A model generated the notes under the pieces. It searched no databases. It was not told the DNA's origin and saw nothing but the letters and a program-made list of their open reading frames with translations. This document shows positions 21,748 through 30,777 of a DNA stretch of 64,000 bases, in pieces. Location: contig NATV01000116.1 of NCBI GenBank assembly GCA_003094535.1, positions 1-64,000 of the forward strand, written 5' to 3'. Positions within the stretch are counted from its first letter, which is position 1; each line of letters starts with the position of its first letter. Source of the DNA: a gamma proteobacterium symbiont of Ctena orbiculata. Lineage in GTDB: Bacteria; Pseudomonadota; Gammaproteobacteria; Chromatiales; Chromatiaceae. The translations under genes were made by a program, and so were the position numbers.

Positions 21748-22950
21748 ATGAGTAGTGCTCGCAGCACCATCCCGGGGATACGGCTCGGTACCGCGGCGGC
21801 GGGCATCAAGTATGCGGACAGGGACGATCTTGTCGTCGTGGAGATGGCGCAAACTGCAACTTGCGCCGCGGTGTTTACCCGGAATGCCTTCTGTGCCGCC
21901 CCGGTGCAGTTGGCGAAACGCCATTTGACCCAGGAATCGCCCCGGTATCTGCTTATCAATTCAGGCAATGCCAACGCGGGCACCGGCCAGCAGGGGATGC
22001 AGGATGCCCTTGATAGCTGCCACGGCGTGGCGACCTCCGCAGGCTGCAAAGTGGAGCAGGTACTGCCGTTCTCCACCGGTGTGATCGGTGAAAACCTGCC
22101 CGTCGAAGCGATCCGCGGCGCTATACCCGGCGCCATGGGCAGTTTGAGCGGCGATGGCTGGGAAGCGGCTTCCCGCGCCATCATGACCACCGATACCCGG
22201 CCCAAGCTTAGGTCACGACAGTTTGAGTTTGAAGGTGTCCGGGTAGGGCTCTGCGGTATGGCCAAGGGAGCGGGCATGATCCGTCCCGACATGGCGACCA
22301 TGCTGGCCTTTCTGGCCACCGATCTGAGTATCTCTCAGGCGCTGCTCAGGGAGTGTCTGGCTAACGCGGTCAAGCCTTCGTTCAACAGCATCACCGTCGA
22401 TGGCGACACCTCCACCAATGATGCCTGCGTGTTGATGGCCAGTGGCGCATCCTCACTCGCGCCGGTGGTTGACAGGGATTCCCCCCTCTACCGGCAGCTT
22501 GAGCATGAAGTGACTGAACTCTGTATCGATCTGGCGCGGGAGATCGTCCGTGATGGCGAGGGGGCGACCAAGCTGGTGGAGATTCTGGTGCAGGGCGCAG
22601 CCGACGAAACCGAAGCACGGGATGTCGCCTATACCATTGCCCATTCGCCGCTGGTCAAGACCGCACTCTTCGCCTCCGATCCCAACTGGGGCAGGATACT
22701 GGCCGCGGTGGGGCGCGCGGGGCTGGACGACCTCGATATCGATCGGGTCGAGATCTGGCTTGACGATCTCTGCATCGTGCGCAACGGTGGCCGCGTGGCT
22801 GAATACACCGAGCAGGCGGGTCTGTCGGTGATGGGTCAGAAGGAGTTCACCATTCGAGTCGTGCTTGGACGGGGTGGTGAACAGGCGCAGATAGTTACCT
22901 GCGATCTCTCCTATGACTATGTCAAGATCAATGCTGAATACCGAACCTAG
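21748..22950 (+). CDS. argJ: Bifunctional ornithine acetyltransferase / N-acetylglutamate synthase ArgJ
   Basis: ArgJ recycles the acetyl group in arginine synthesis, making ornithine and N-acetylglutamate. The protein is a precursor that cleaves itself before the threonine of DMATMLAF (about Thr184 here), preceded by the conserved KGAGMIRP. The C-terminal SDPNWGRILAAVGRAG block is also typical. ATG 21748 follows the secA stop by one base and gives 400 residues; the track start at 21574 is inside secA. Whether it performs both reactions or only the transferase step cannot be told from sequence alone. Confidence 0.95.
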   Translation: MSSARSTIPGIRLGTAAAGIKYADRDDLVVVEMAQTATCAAVFTRNAFCAAPVQLAKRHLTQESPRYLLINSGNANAGTGQQGMQDALDSCHGVATSAGCKVEQVLPFSTGVIGENLPVEAIRGAIPGAMGSLSGDGWEAASRAIMTTDTRPKLRSRQFEFEGVRVGLCGMAKGAGMIRPDMATMLAFLATDLSISQALLRECLANAVKPSFNSITVDGDTSTNDACVLMASGASSLAPVVDRDSPLYRQLEHEVTELCIDLAREIVRDGEGATKLVEILVQGAADETEARDVAYTIAHSPLVKTALFASDPNWGRILAAVGRAGLDDLDIDRVEIWLDDLCIVRNGGRVAEYTEQAGLSVMGQKEFTIRVVLGRGGEQAQIVTCDLSYDYVKINAEYRT

Positions 22951-22967
22951 AAGCAGCTGACACTCAC

Positions 22968-23909
22968 ATGATCCATGTCGCCGCCGCTGCCATCTTCGAT
23001 GCCGAAGGTCGCGTCCTTGTCACCAGGCGGGCCGACCATCTGCATCAGGGGGGACTGTGGGAGTTTCCGGGCGGTAAACGTGAACCGGGAGAGTCGATAG
23101 AACAGGCGTTGGCAAGGGAGCTCGATGAGGAGCTCGGGATTCTGCCGCTTGCGTATGATCCCCTGATACGGATCAGGCACAGTTACGGCGATCGCCGGCT
23201 GCTGCTCGAATTTTTTCGTGTCACGCGATATCAGGGCAGGGCCAGAGGTCTCGAGGCGCAGCCGTTAAAGTGGCTGTTGCCAAGTGAGATGGATCCGCAC
23301 AGATTCCCTGCCGCCGATCGGCCTGTAATCACCGCTCTGCGGCTGCCGAGTCGCTATCTGATCACCGGAGAGAATGCCAAGCAAGCGAAAAGCTTCCTCA
23401 GGCGGTTGGATCGTTCCCTCGAACAGGGGGTGGGTATAGTACAGTTGCGTGCCCACGGCTTGGCGGACGAGGGCTACCGTGAGCTGTTGTCGGCCTCGCT
23501 GACGCGCTGCCGCCTTCAGGGTGCGAGATTGATCGTCAATCGTCCCCAGGGGGTGGTGGACTGGCTGGGCACAGCCGATGGCATCCACTTCACCGCACGT
23601 CAGCTGATGTCGCTCGGTTGTCGGCCTCCTGGGGCCGGCCTCTTGGGTGCCTCCTGCCACAGTCCCGAGGAGTTGATGCGGGCTGTGCAACTGCAGCTTG
23701 ACTACGCGCTGCTATCACCGGTCGAGAAGACCCCATCCCATCCTCAGGCCACTACCCTCGGCTGGAGGCGTTTTGCCGAGTGGGTGGACGAGGTCAACAT
23801 ACCGGTGTATGCCCTTGGCGGCATGCACCCCGATTCCTTGTCGCAGGCAAAACGTGCCGGGGCACAGGGGATTGCGGGAATTTCGACCTTTTGGGTCATC
23901 AATCCATAA
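22968..23909 (+). CDS. mutT: Nudix hydrolase fused to a ThiE-like domain (MutT type)
   Basis: Residues 1-130 form a Nudix domain with the complete box GGKREPGESIEQALARELDEELG, which binds Mg2+ and hydrolyses nucleoside diphosphate-linked compounds; MutT homologues remove 8-oxo-dGTP. Residues about 135-313 form a thiamine-phosphate-synthase-like barrel. In that domain the usual QxRxK motif reads QLRAH, so the lysine is lost and thiamine synthesis is doubtful. This fusion follows argJ in several gammaproteobacteria, including Pseudomonas. The last 11 bases overlap the 3' end of the convergent PilZ gene. Confidence 0.9.
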   Translation: MIHVAAAAIFDAEGRVLVTRRADHLHQGGLWEFPGGKREPGESIEQALARELDEELGILPLAYDPLIRIRHSYGDRRLLLEFFRVTRYQGRARGLEAQPLKWLLPSEMDPHRFPAADRPVITALRLPSRYLITGENAKQAKSFLRRLDRSLEQGVGIVQLRAHGLADEGYRELLSASLTRCRLQGARLIVNRPQGVVDWLGTADGIHFTARQLMSLGCRPPGAGLLGASCHSPEELMRAVQLQLDYALLSPVEKTPSHPQATTLGWRRFAEWVDEVNIPVYALGGMHPDSLSQAKRAGAQGIAGISTFWVINP

Positions 23910-24291
23910 ATCCATACTCTTTTATCATCGACTGCACGATCTTCACCGCATCCGGTGATTTATCGAGGAATTCAAAACCCGAATCATAAAATGCGGTATT
24001 GATGTCTTTGTCACTCCAGCGGCAGATCGCGTTGAAAGTGACTGGCTTAAGTTCACCTTGCGGATCGGGCAGGCGAATTTCGAGTTGCATCTCTTCCCCC
24101 GTCGGTACAGCTTTTTCGCTTATCAGCATCAAACCTCCGGTATTGATGTCAACGACATGCCCGATGGGGATATTTTGATCGACCTGCCATACCCGGAGAT
24201 AGTAGATGAGATGGCGCCGCTTGACGGTGCGTCTGTCCGTGGGATGCAATGCATTTTCCCGGTTGTGCTGACTTGGCCTCTTCATGTACAT
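23899..24291 (-). CDS. PilZ domain protein
   Basis: The 130-residue protein is almost entirely one PilZ domain, a c-di-GMP receptor fold. The RxxxR arm appears as DRRTVKRRHL near residues 19-28, and the second motif reads DINTGG, with Asn where the usual DxSxxG motif has Ser. Binding is therefore likely but not certain. The gene is divergent from an RpfC-like kinase and convergent with the Nudix-ThiE gene. The ATG at 24291 has AAGGCG upstream; a second ATG two codons later is also possible. Confidence 0.85.
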   Translation of the reverse strand: MYMKRPSQHNRENALHPTDRRTVKRRHLIYYLRVWQVDQNIPIGHVVDINTGGLMLISEKAVPTGEEMQLEIRLPDPQGELKPVTFNAICRWSDKDINTAFYDSGFEFLDKSPDAVKIVQSMIKEYGFMD

Positions 24292-24482
24292 CGCTTTTCG
24301 CCTTCGGTTGTGCGGGTGTTATGGATTTCGAGTTTGCAGGATGCCATTCACATGAATCTCCATTAAACAAGAGATCGGCTGATCGCCGCAAGAACTTAGG
24401 TTTTCCCTCATACCTCGATCAAGAATCCAATTAATAGCGAAATATCAATAGTATGCAGGATATAAAAAAAGAAGTTATTTCT

Positions 24483-24491
24483 TGTTATGAT
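24483..24491 (+). promoter_or_regulatory. Candidate extended -10 promoter for the hybrid kinase
   Basis: TGTTATGAT fits the extended -10 pattern TGnTATAAT with one mismatch. A start of transcription near 24498 would exclude the upstream ATG at 24453 and favour translation from 24573 or 24582. Confidence 0.35.
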
Positions 24492-24572
24492 GGTATTCTA
24501 TTGACAAGGCCCCTATGGTTTCGGCGCTGGCCGGGTCTATTTGCATGGAGTTGCTGGTTCATTGAGAGAGGG

Positions 24573-26681
24573 ATGACAAGTATGTTCGTTAAACTGTTCA
24601 ATCCTGAACTGTTGTCGAACTCAGAGTACCAACAGGCATTGGTTAGGTTGGCCATATGGCTGTTCAGTATCGTGTTTATGTGGCTCGGTACGACGACAGG
24701 TTACTATGCCGTTGATTACCAGCTCTTTATACTTCTCTACCAGTGCTACCTGTTTATCTTTCTGGCTATCCTGCTCAGCATTGTATTCAAACCCGGTCTG
24801 CCCTATCGCAAAGAGGTTACGCTTCTGCTCGATGTAAGCGCAACCAGTCTTGCCATCGTCATCACATCGGACGCCATCAGTCCATTCTATTTGGTCTACC
24901 TGTGGATCTACATTTCCTACGGGACAAGATATGGCAAGAGGCTTCTGATGTTGGCTGCCCTGCTCAGTTTTGTTGCCTACAATGGCGTGCTGCTCTATCT
25001 GGATGCATGGTGGAGCCATGGATTCGATGCCTTCTTTTTCCAGCTGTTGCTGGTGGTGCTCCCTCTTTATCAATACTTCTTGATGAAGAAGCTCCACATC
25101 GCCAAGGAGGAAGCGGAGAGTGCGAAAAAGGCACGGGGGGACTTCCTGGCCACCATGACGCACGAATTGCGCACCCCACTGATCGGGGTGATCGGCATGA
25201 CCAGACTGATGCAGGGAACTCCGTTGGACAAGGAGCAGAAAGAGTATCTTCACTCAATCCAATCATCGGCACATATGCTGAGATCCCTGATCAGCGATGT
25301 ACTCGATCTGTCCAAAATCGATGCCAATAAGCTGGAACTGGTAGCCGAGTGGTTCGATATCCGCAAGTTGGTCAAAAGCGTTACCGCGAGCCTGGCTGAA
25401 GAGGCTCACGACAAACAGCTTGAACTTCTTTGCTGGGTCGATCCGCAACTGCCTTGGGAACTCTACGGGGACAAGCTGAGAATTTCGCAGATTCTTTATA
25501 ATCTGCTCGGCAATGCGGTGAAGTTTACCGACAACGGCTACGTCCGCCTGGAACTGGTCCATGTGGTTGACTCCGGGGATTGTGCCCAGACCCACCTTTT
25601 GATCAGGGTCGAGGATACAGGCATTGGCATTCCGCAGGATCGACAGGCGTCTGTTTTTGATTGTTTCTGGCAAGCGGATATCGGCAATACACGCCGCTTC
25701 GAGGGAGCCGGATTGGGGACAACAGTGGTGCGAGATCTGACGCGGCTAATGGGTGGCACGGTGGATCTGGTCAGCGAATCGGGTGAGGGTTCAACCTTCT
25801 GTGTCAGGTTGCCGTTGCAGGTGAGGGGCGAAGCCGCTGGATCCAAAGCAGGTTTTCCGCTTGCCGGACGTACCCTACTGGTCTATGAGCGGAATCCCGT
25901 GGCGATGCGGCTTCACTGCAAGGTCGCGCGCGAGTTTGGAATGCAGGTTATCAGTGCAAGCTTCCCCGGCGAGTTTCTTGGCAATCTCGACAGCAGGGTT
26001 GAGTTGTTAATGGTATGCGACTCACTCCAGGATACTTCGATCAAAGAGATACTCTACAAGGCTCAGGCGGTGGCACCGACTTTGCCTGTTATTGTTGCGG
26101 GTTATCGTGGTCGCCTGAGTGAGATGGGTATGGTCAAGGATCCTGAAAATACTCTGATCAAGCCATTTCTCGCCGAGGACTTCGCGTTTATGGCGATGAA
26201 CGCCCTGGGACTCGAATTGAATCAGCGGCGACACGCAATCGTGGGCGATGACCTTTCGGCAAAGAGCGTGGGGATAAAAATTCTCCTTGCTGAGGACAAT
26301 GCCATTGCAGCCAAGGTGCTATCGACCTTGTTGACTCAACGCGGGCATAAAGTGCGGATAACCAGGGATGGCTTCGAGGCCTTGCAGGCGGTTGCCGATG
26401 ATGAGTTTCAACTGGCTTTTATCGATCTGCGTATGCCGAATATCGATGGCCTCGAGTTCACTCGACGCTACCGAAGTAATGAACCAAAGCATCGTTACAT
26501 GCCTATCTACGCATTGACCGCAAACAGTGTAGAGCAGATGTTCGAACACTGTGTCGAGGCGGGTATGGATGGATTTCTGACCAAGCCTGTCGAGCCGGAG
26601 ATGTTGGATGCGATAATCGATCAGTACAATTCCAATCGTGATCGAAACTGTATCGGACAGCCGCTCCCCCTCCCAACCTAG
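24573..26681 (+). CDS. RpfC-like hybrid sensor histidine kinase
   Basis: The protein is membrane bound, with about five hydrophobic segments in residues 20-165 that resemble the input region of RpfC, the DSF fatty-acid signal sensor (for example YLWIYISYGTRYG). A HisKA domain follows with THELRTPL (His near residue 197), then an HATPase domain with NLLGNAVKF and EDTGIGIP. Next comes a degenerate receiver-like segment lacking a clear phospho-aspartate, and finally an intact receiver (ILLAEDN, FIDLRMPN; Asp near residue 618). Unlike RpfC, no Hpt domain follows the receiver, so a separate phosphotransfer protein would be needed. No rpfF or rpfG gene is in the window. I chose ATG 24573 over the track start at 24453 because of the GAGAGAGG site and promoter position; ATG 24582 is equally possible. 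Confidence 0.85.
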   Translation: MTSMFVKLFNPELLSNSEYQQALVRLAIWLFSIVFMWLGTTTGYYAVDYQLFILLYQCYLFIFLAILLSIVFKPGLPYRKEVTLLLDVSATSLAIVITSDAISPFYLVYLWIYISYGTRYGKRLLMLAALLSFVAYNGVLLYLDAWWSHGFDAFFFQLLLVVLPLYQYFLMKKLHIAKEEAESAKKARGDFLATMTHELRTPLIGVIGMTRLMQGTPLDKEQKEYLHSIQSSAHMLRSLISDVLDLSKIDANKLELVAEWFDIRKLVKSVTASLAEEAHDKQLELLCWVDPQLPWELYGDKLRISQILYNLLGNAVKFTDNGYVRLELVHVVDSGDCAQTHLLIRVEDTGIGIPQDRQASVFDCFWQADIGNTRRFEGAGLGTTVVRDLTRLMGGTVDLVSESGEGSTFCVRLPLQVRGEAAGSKAGFPLAGRTLLVYERNPVAMRLHCKVAREFGMQVISASFPGEFLGNLDSRVELLMVCDSLQDTSIKEILYKAQAVAPTLPVIVAGYRGRLSEMGMVKDPENTLIKPFLAEDFAFMAMNALGLELNQRRHAIVGDDLSAKSVGIKILLAEDNAIAAKVLSTLLTQRGHKVRITRDGFEALQAVADDEFQLAFIDLRMPNIDGLEFTRRYRSNEPKHRYMPIYALTANSVEQMFEHCVEAGMDGFLTKPVEPEMLDAIIDQYNSNRDRNCIGQPLPLPT

Positions 26682-26730
26682 GTTAGGGAGGAAGCAGGGG
26701 TGGCTCCAACCGGTTCAGTATGCCCGCTAG

Positions 26731-27579
26731 TTAGAGTGACAGGGCGTGCCAGATATCCAGGGTGGGCTTGGCCTGATTCATGGTATAGAAGTGCAGCCCA
26801 GGAGCGCCACCTTCCAACAGCCGCTCGCAAAGTCTTATTACTATTTCAGCGCCGTAACTGCGAATCGCTTCCAGGTCTTCACCAAATCCCTCGAGCCGTT
26901 TTCTCAACCAGCGGGGAATTTCAGCTCCACAGGCATCGGAAAAGCGGGCCAGTTGGGTGAAGTTTGTTATCGGCATTATGCCGGGTACGATCGGGATATC
27001 GATCTGCAGTTGTTGACAACTGTCGAGGAAGCGAAAATAGGCATCGGCGTTGTAGAAATACTGGGTGATTGCGCTATCCGCACCCGCAGCCACCTTTAAC
27101 TTGAAATAGTTCAGGTCCTGTTGCGCGCTGCTGGCCTGGGGATGGAACTCGGGATAGGCCGCAACCTCGATATGAAACTGCTGTGGATAGCGCTCCTGAA
27201 TCAGTTCGACCAGCTGATTGGCATGACCCAGGTCGCTCAGTTCCCCCATCCCTGTACCCGAGGGAAGATCGCCGCGCAGGGCGACGAGACGACGGATACC
27301 GATCGCTTTGTAGTGTGCCAGAATCTCCAGTATCTCATCCCGGCTGGCGCCGATACAGGATAGATGGGGTGCGGTGGTGATCTGCTCTTCGATCAGCCAC
27401 TCCACGGTATCGAATGTACGCTGCCGGGTAGATCCTCCGGCACCGTAAGTGACCGAAAAGAAGGCTGGCTGCTTGGCTCTCAATTCTCCGACGGCCTTTT
27501 GCAGATTTTCCTGGCCTCTTTCCGTCTTTGGCGGGAAGAGTTCAAAACTGAAGGTCTTTTGTTGATTATCTCTCTGCAT
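26731..27579 (-). CDS. metF: Methylenetetrahydrofolate reductase MetF
   Basis: MetF is the FAD enzyme that reduces 5,10-methylene-THF to 5-methyl-THF, the methyl donor for methionine synthesis. The N-terminal FELFPPKTERG, the VTYGAGGSTR segment and ALRGD are conserved, and the length of 282 residues is normal. It is the last gene of a minus-strand metK-ahcY-metF group, which together regenerates methionine and SAM. Downstream, between its stop and the convergent kinase gene, lies an inverted repeat (26670-26694) without a T run. Confidence 0.96.
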   Translation of the reverse strand: MQRDNQQKTFSFELFPPKTERGQENLQKAVGELRAKQPAFFSVTYGAGGSTRQRTFDTVEWLIEEQITTAPHLSCIGASRDEILEILAHYKAIGIRRLVALRGDLPSGTGMGELSDLGHANQLVELIQERYPQQFHIEVAAYPEFHPQASSAQQDLNYFKLKVAAGADSAITQYFYNADAYFRFLDSCQQLQIDIPIVPGIMPITNFTQLARFSDACGAEIPRWLRKRLEGFGEDLEAIRSYGAEIVIRLCERLLEGGAPGLHFYTMNQAKPTLDIWHALSL

Positions 27580-27721
27580 GGTAAATCTTTCGTGCTAACG
27601 CCGGTAGGCCGCTGACCTGGATCGGCAAATGCCGCATGGGGCCAGGAAATGCCATGGCATATCGTTTTGAATGCTAAGATGCGACGCTGCCGTCACACCC
27701 CGGGATTTCATCAACCGTTAC

Positions 27722-29161
27722 TCAGTAGCGATAGTGATCGGGTTTGTAGGGCCCCTCGACCGGTACCCCGATATAGTCGGCCTGTTCCTGAGTAAGGGTT
27801 GTCAAATGGGCGCCGATTTTTTCCAGATGGAGTCGGGCAACCTCTTCATCGAGCTTCTTGGGAAGTACATAGACCTCGTTGTTGTAGTTTTCCGCATTGT
27901 TGAAAAACTCCATTTGGGCCAGAACCTGGTTGGAAAACGAATTTGACATGACAAAGCTCGGGTGTCCCGTGGCACAGCCCAGATTGACCAGCCTGCCTTC
28001 AGCCAGGATGATGATGCGTTTACCGTCCGCAAAGATAACGTGATGGACCTGGGGCTTGATCTCTTCCCATTGGTAGTGGCGAATGCCCGCAATGTCGATT
28101 TCGTTGTCGAAGTGGCCGATGTTACAGACGATGGCCTGGTCCTTCATCGCCGCCATGTGATCGTGGGTGATGATCTTAAAGTTGCCTGTGGTGGTGACAA
28201 AGATCTCACCCTCCGCCGCCGCCTCTTCCATGGTAACCACCCGATAGCCTTCCATCGCGGCCTGCAGCGCGCAGATCGGATCGATTTCGGTAATCCACAC
28301 GGTGGCTCCCAGACCGCGTAGCGATTGTGCACAACCCTTACCCACATCACCGTAACCGGCGACAACCGCGATCTTGCCCGCGATCATGACATCGGTGGCG
28401 CGTTTGATACCGTCTACCAGGGATTCCCGACAGCCGTAAAGATTGTCGAACTTTGATTTAGTGACCGAGTCGTTGACGTTCATGGCGGGGAACAGCAGGG
28501 TGCCCTGTTCCATCATCTGGTAGAGGCGGTGGACGCCTGTGGTGGTCTCCTCGGTCACGCCCTTGATCGATTCCGCCATACGGTGATAGCGCTTCGGGTC
28601 CTCTTCGAGACTGCGCTTTAACACCCCGAGAATGACACGCCACTCCTCGGGATCCTCCTCCCGAGGTTCGGGAACCGCACCGGCGTCGGCGAACTCGACA
28701 CCTTTGTGGACCAGCAGGGTAGCGTCTCCGCCATCGTCCAGAATCATATTGGGGCTACCACCGTCCGGCCAATTAAGGACTTGTTCGGTGCACCACCAGT
28801 ATTCCTCCAGGGTCTCTCCCTTCCAGGCATAAACCGGTATTCCCTCTGCGGCGATTGCGGCCGCGGCATGATCCTGGGTCGAGAAGATATTGCATGAGCA
28901 CCAGCGCACCTGCGCTCCGAGCGCAACCAGTGTCTCGATGAGAACGGCGGTCTGGATGGTCATGTGCAGGGATCCGGTGATTCGCGCCCCCTTCAGCGGC
29001 TGTTGCGGGGCGTATTTGCGGCGTATCGCCATCAAACCGGGCATTTCGGTCTCGGCAATGGCGATCTCACGACGACCGTATTCCGCCAGTGATATGTCGG
29101 CAATCTTATAGTCGGTAAACTGACTGGTACTGTCGCTGATTTTGTTGGTCAACTCACTCAT
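27722..29161 (-). CDS. ahcY: S-adenosylhomocysteine hydrolase AhcY
   Basis: AhcY cleaves S-adenosylhomocysteine (SAH) to homocysteine and adenosine, removing the product that inhibits methyltransferases. The NAD-binding [13 protein letters not shown] block and the C-terminal KPDHYRY, which closes the partner subunit's cofactor site, are present. I start at 29161 because AGGAG lies nine bases upstream; the track start at 29170 overlaps that site. The 479-residue length fits the long bacterial form with an extra insertion. Expression is predicted to be controlled by the SAH riboswitch in its leader. Confidence 0.96.
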   Translation of the reverse strand: MSELTNKISDSTSQFTDYKIADISLAEYGRREIAIAETEMPGLMAIRRKYAPQQPLKGARITGSLHMTIQTAVLIETLVALGAQVRWCSCNIFSTQDHAAAAIAAEGIPVYAWKGETLEEYWWCTEQVLNWPDGGSPNMILDDGGDATLLVHKGVEFADAGAVPEPREEDPEEWRVILGVLKRSLEEDPKRYHRMAESIKGVTEETTTGVHRLYQMMEQGTLLFPAMNVNDSVTKSKFDNLYGCRESLVDGIKRATDVMIAGKIAVVAGYGDVGKGCAQSLRGLGATVWITEIDPICALQAAMEGYRVVTMEEAAAEGEIFVTTTGNFKIITHDHMAAMKDQAIVCNIGHFDNEIDIAGIRHYQWEEIKPQVHHVIFADGKRIIILAEGRLVNLGCATGHPSFVMSNSFSNQVLAQMEFFNNAENYNNEVYVLPKKLDEEVARLHLEKIGAHLTTLTQEQADYIGVPVEGPYKPDHYRY

Positions 29162-29182
29162 GGTAGTCATCTCCTGAATATC

Positions 29183-29261
29183 GTGAGTGAGCGCGGTTGG
29201 ATTGTTTGAGCTTCCCTTCCGAGCCTGGCGGACCCTGGATCCGTTGCAGCGCTCCTCGGAG
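29183..29261 (-). promoter_or_regulatory. SAH riboswitch in the ahcY leader
   Basis: Read on the minus strand, the leader contains CCGAGGAGCGCTGCAACGG, then CCAGGCTCGG, then AATCCAACC and finally GCGCTCAC, in the order and spacing of the SAH riboswitch consensus. CCGAG can pair with CTCGG to form the first stem, and GAGCGC with GCGCTC to form the long-range helix. The aptamer ends about eight bases before the AGGAG ribosome site, which suits control of initiation by SAH. In the known class, SAH binding raises ahcY expression. Confidence 0.85.
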
Positions 29262-29273
29262 AGGGGGTGTGTT

Positions 29274-29411
29274 AATTATGAATTATGAATTTTGAATTTT
29301 GAATTGTCGAGCGCGCTCCGCACGGCTGTTTTGAAACGCTATACCACATAACAAAAAGCGCGAGCGCAGCGAGCACGTTCAAATCAAAATTAACAATACA
29401 AAATTCAAAAT
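29274..29411. repeat. AT-rich inverted repeat element, copy 1
   Basis: The metK-ahcY gap carries repeated words of the form AATTATGAATTTTGAATT on the left (29274-29305) and the complementary CAAAATTCAAAAT type on the right (about 29385-29411), around a GC-rich centre. The same words frame a second element between gap and pgk (34761-34833). The structure resembles a small non-autonomous element, but only two copies are visible. Confidence 0.45.
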
Positions 29412-29417
29412 GTTTTT

Positions 29418-30602
29418 TTAGAGTCCGGCATCCTCCCGCAGCGCCTCCGCCTTGTCGGTCAGCTCCCAGGTAAATTCCTCGTCCTCGCGGCCAAAATGAC
29501 CGTAGGCTGCAGTCTTTTGATACTTGATCTGATCATAGTTCAGCAGGTCGAGCATGTTCAGGATGCCGTAGGGACGCAGGTCGAAATGGCTGCGCACCAG
29601 CTCGGCAATCTTCTCATCAGCCAGTTTGCCCGTGCCGAAAGTCTCGATCATGATCGAGGTGGGCTCGGCGACACCAATCGCATAGGAGACCTGGATTTCG
29701 CAGCGTTCCGCCAAGCCGGCGGCAACGATATTCTTCGCCACATAGCGTCCGGCGTAGGCGGCGGAGCGGTCTACCTTGGAGGGATCCTTGCCGGAGAAGG
29801 CTCCCCCGCCATGACGGGCGGAGCCGCCGTAGGTGTCGACGATGATCTTGCGTCCGGTGAGGCCGCAATCGCCTACCGGACCGCCAATGACGAAGCTACC
29901 GGTGGGATTGATGTGGATCTTCTCCTGGGGGCACCGGTCCAGCCACTCCTTTGGCAACACCGGTTGAATGATGTTCTCCATCACCGCCTCATAGAGATGC
30001 TTATAATCGATGTCCGGGTCGTGCTGGGTTGAGAGCACCACCGCACCGATGCCGCTGACCCTGCCGTCTTCGTATCGCAGGGTAACCTGACTCTTGGCAT
30101 CTGGACGAAGCCAGGGCAGGATCCCGGCCTTGCGTATCTCCGACTGCCGCTGCATCAATCGCTGGGCGTAGGTGATGGGCGCAGGCATCAGCACATCGGT
30201 CTCATCCGTCGCATAGCCGAACATCATCCCCTGATCGCCGGCGCCCTGTTCTTCCGGGCTGGTTCGATCCACCCCCTGGGCGATATCGCTCGACTGTTTG
30301 CCGATCAGTGACATCACGGCGCAGGTGGAGCCGTCGAAACCGACATCCGAACTGGTGTAGCCGATGTCGCAGACGACCCTTCTCACCAATTCGTCCAGGT
30401 CGATCCAGGCCTCTGTGGTGATCTCTCCGGCGACGATGACGGCACCCGTCTTGATCAGTGTTTCACAGGCCACCCGCGCCCTGTCGGGATTCGGATCGGT
30501 CTCGAGAATGGCGTCCAGCATGGCATCTGAGATCTGGTCGGCGACTTTGTCCGGGTGACCCTCTGAGACTGATTCGGATGTAAAAATAAAATCTTTTGCC
30601 AT
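29418..30602 (-). CDS. metK: S-adenosylmethionine synthetase MetK
   Basis: MetK makes SAM from methionine and ATP in the cytoplasm. The N-terminal [15 protein letters not shown] motif binds ATP and metal, [12 protein letters not shown] is the methionine-site block, and [16 protein letters not shown] is the phosphate-binding loop. The 394-residue length is standard. The start has TAAGGA seven bases upstream. It is first in the minus-strand SAM-cycle group and is divergent from the thioredoxin-fold gene. Confidence 0.97.
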   Translation of the reverse strand: MAKDFIFTSESVSEGHPDKVADQISDAMLDAILETDPNPDRARVACETLIKTGAVIVAGEITTEAWIDLDELVRRVVCDIGYTSSDVGFDGSTCAVMSLIGKQSSDIAQGVDRTSPEEQGAGDQGMMFGYATDETDVLMPAPITYAQRLMQRQSEIRKAGILPWLRPDAKSQVTLRYEDGRVSGIGAVVLSTQHDPDIDYKHLYEAVMENIIQPVLPKEWLDRCPQEKIHINPTGSFVIGGPVGDCGLTGRKIIVDTYGGSARHGGGAFSGKDPSKVDRSAAYAGRYVAKNIVAAGLAERCEIQVSYAIGVAEPTSIMIETFGTGKLADEKIAELVRSHFDLRPYGILNMLDLLNYDQIKYQKTAAYGHFGREDEEFTWELTDKAEALREDAGL

Positions 30603-30709
30603 TGAATTTCCTTAGACTTCTAATAAGACGGATGCCACAAGATATTCCATAAGGTGGGGATGGCGGACCACCGGTGGCGACAATTCCTTGCTTTGAGCGA
30701 AATCCGGAT

Positions 30710-30738
30710 TTTACACATCAGTCTGCTTTTTGCATAAT
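30710..30738 (+). promoter_or_regulatory. Candidate sigma-70 promoter for the thioredoxin-fold gene
   Basis: TTTACA and CATAAT are 17 bases apart, 40 bases before the ATG at 30778. The remaining metK side of this 175-base gap has a palindrome (CCACCGGTGG) but no convincing promoter for metK. Confidence 0.5.
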
Positions 30739-30777
30739 GCCCCACCCCACAATCAATTCAGATTATTAAAGGGATCA

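Noticed and set aside
26670-26694. Inverted repeat CCTCCC-AACC-TA-GGTT-A-GGGAGG at the end of the kinase gene as terminator
   Set aside because: A hairpin is possible, but there is no T run on either strand, so I do not call it a rho-independent terminator.
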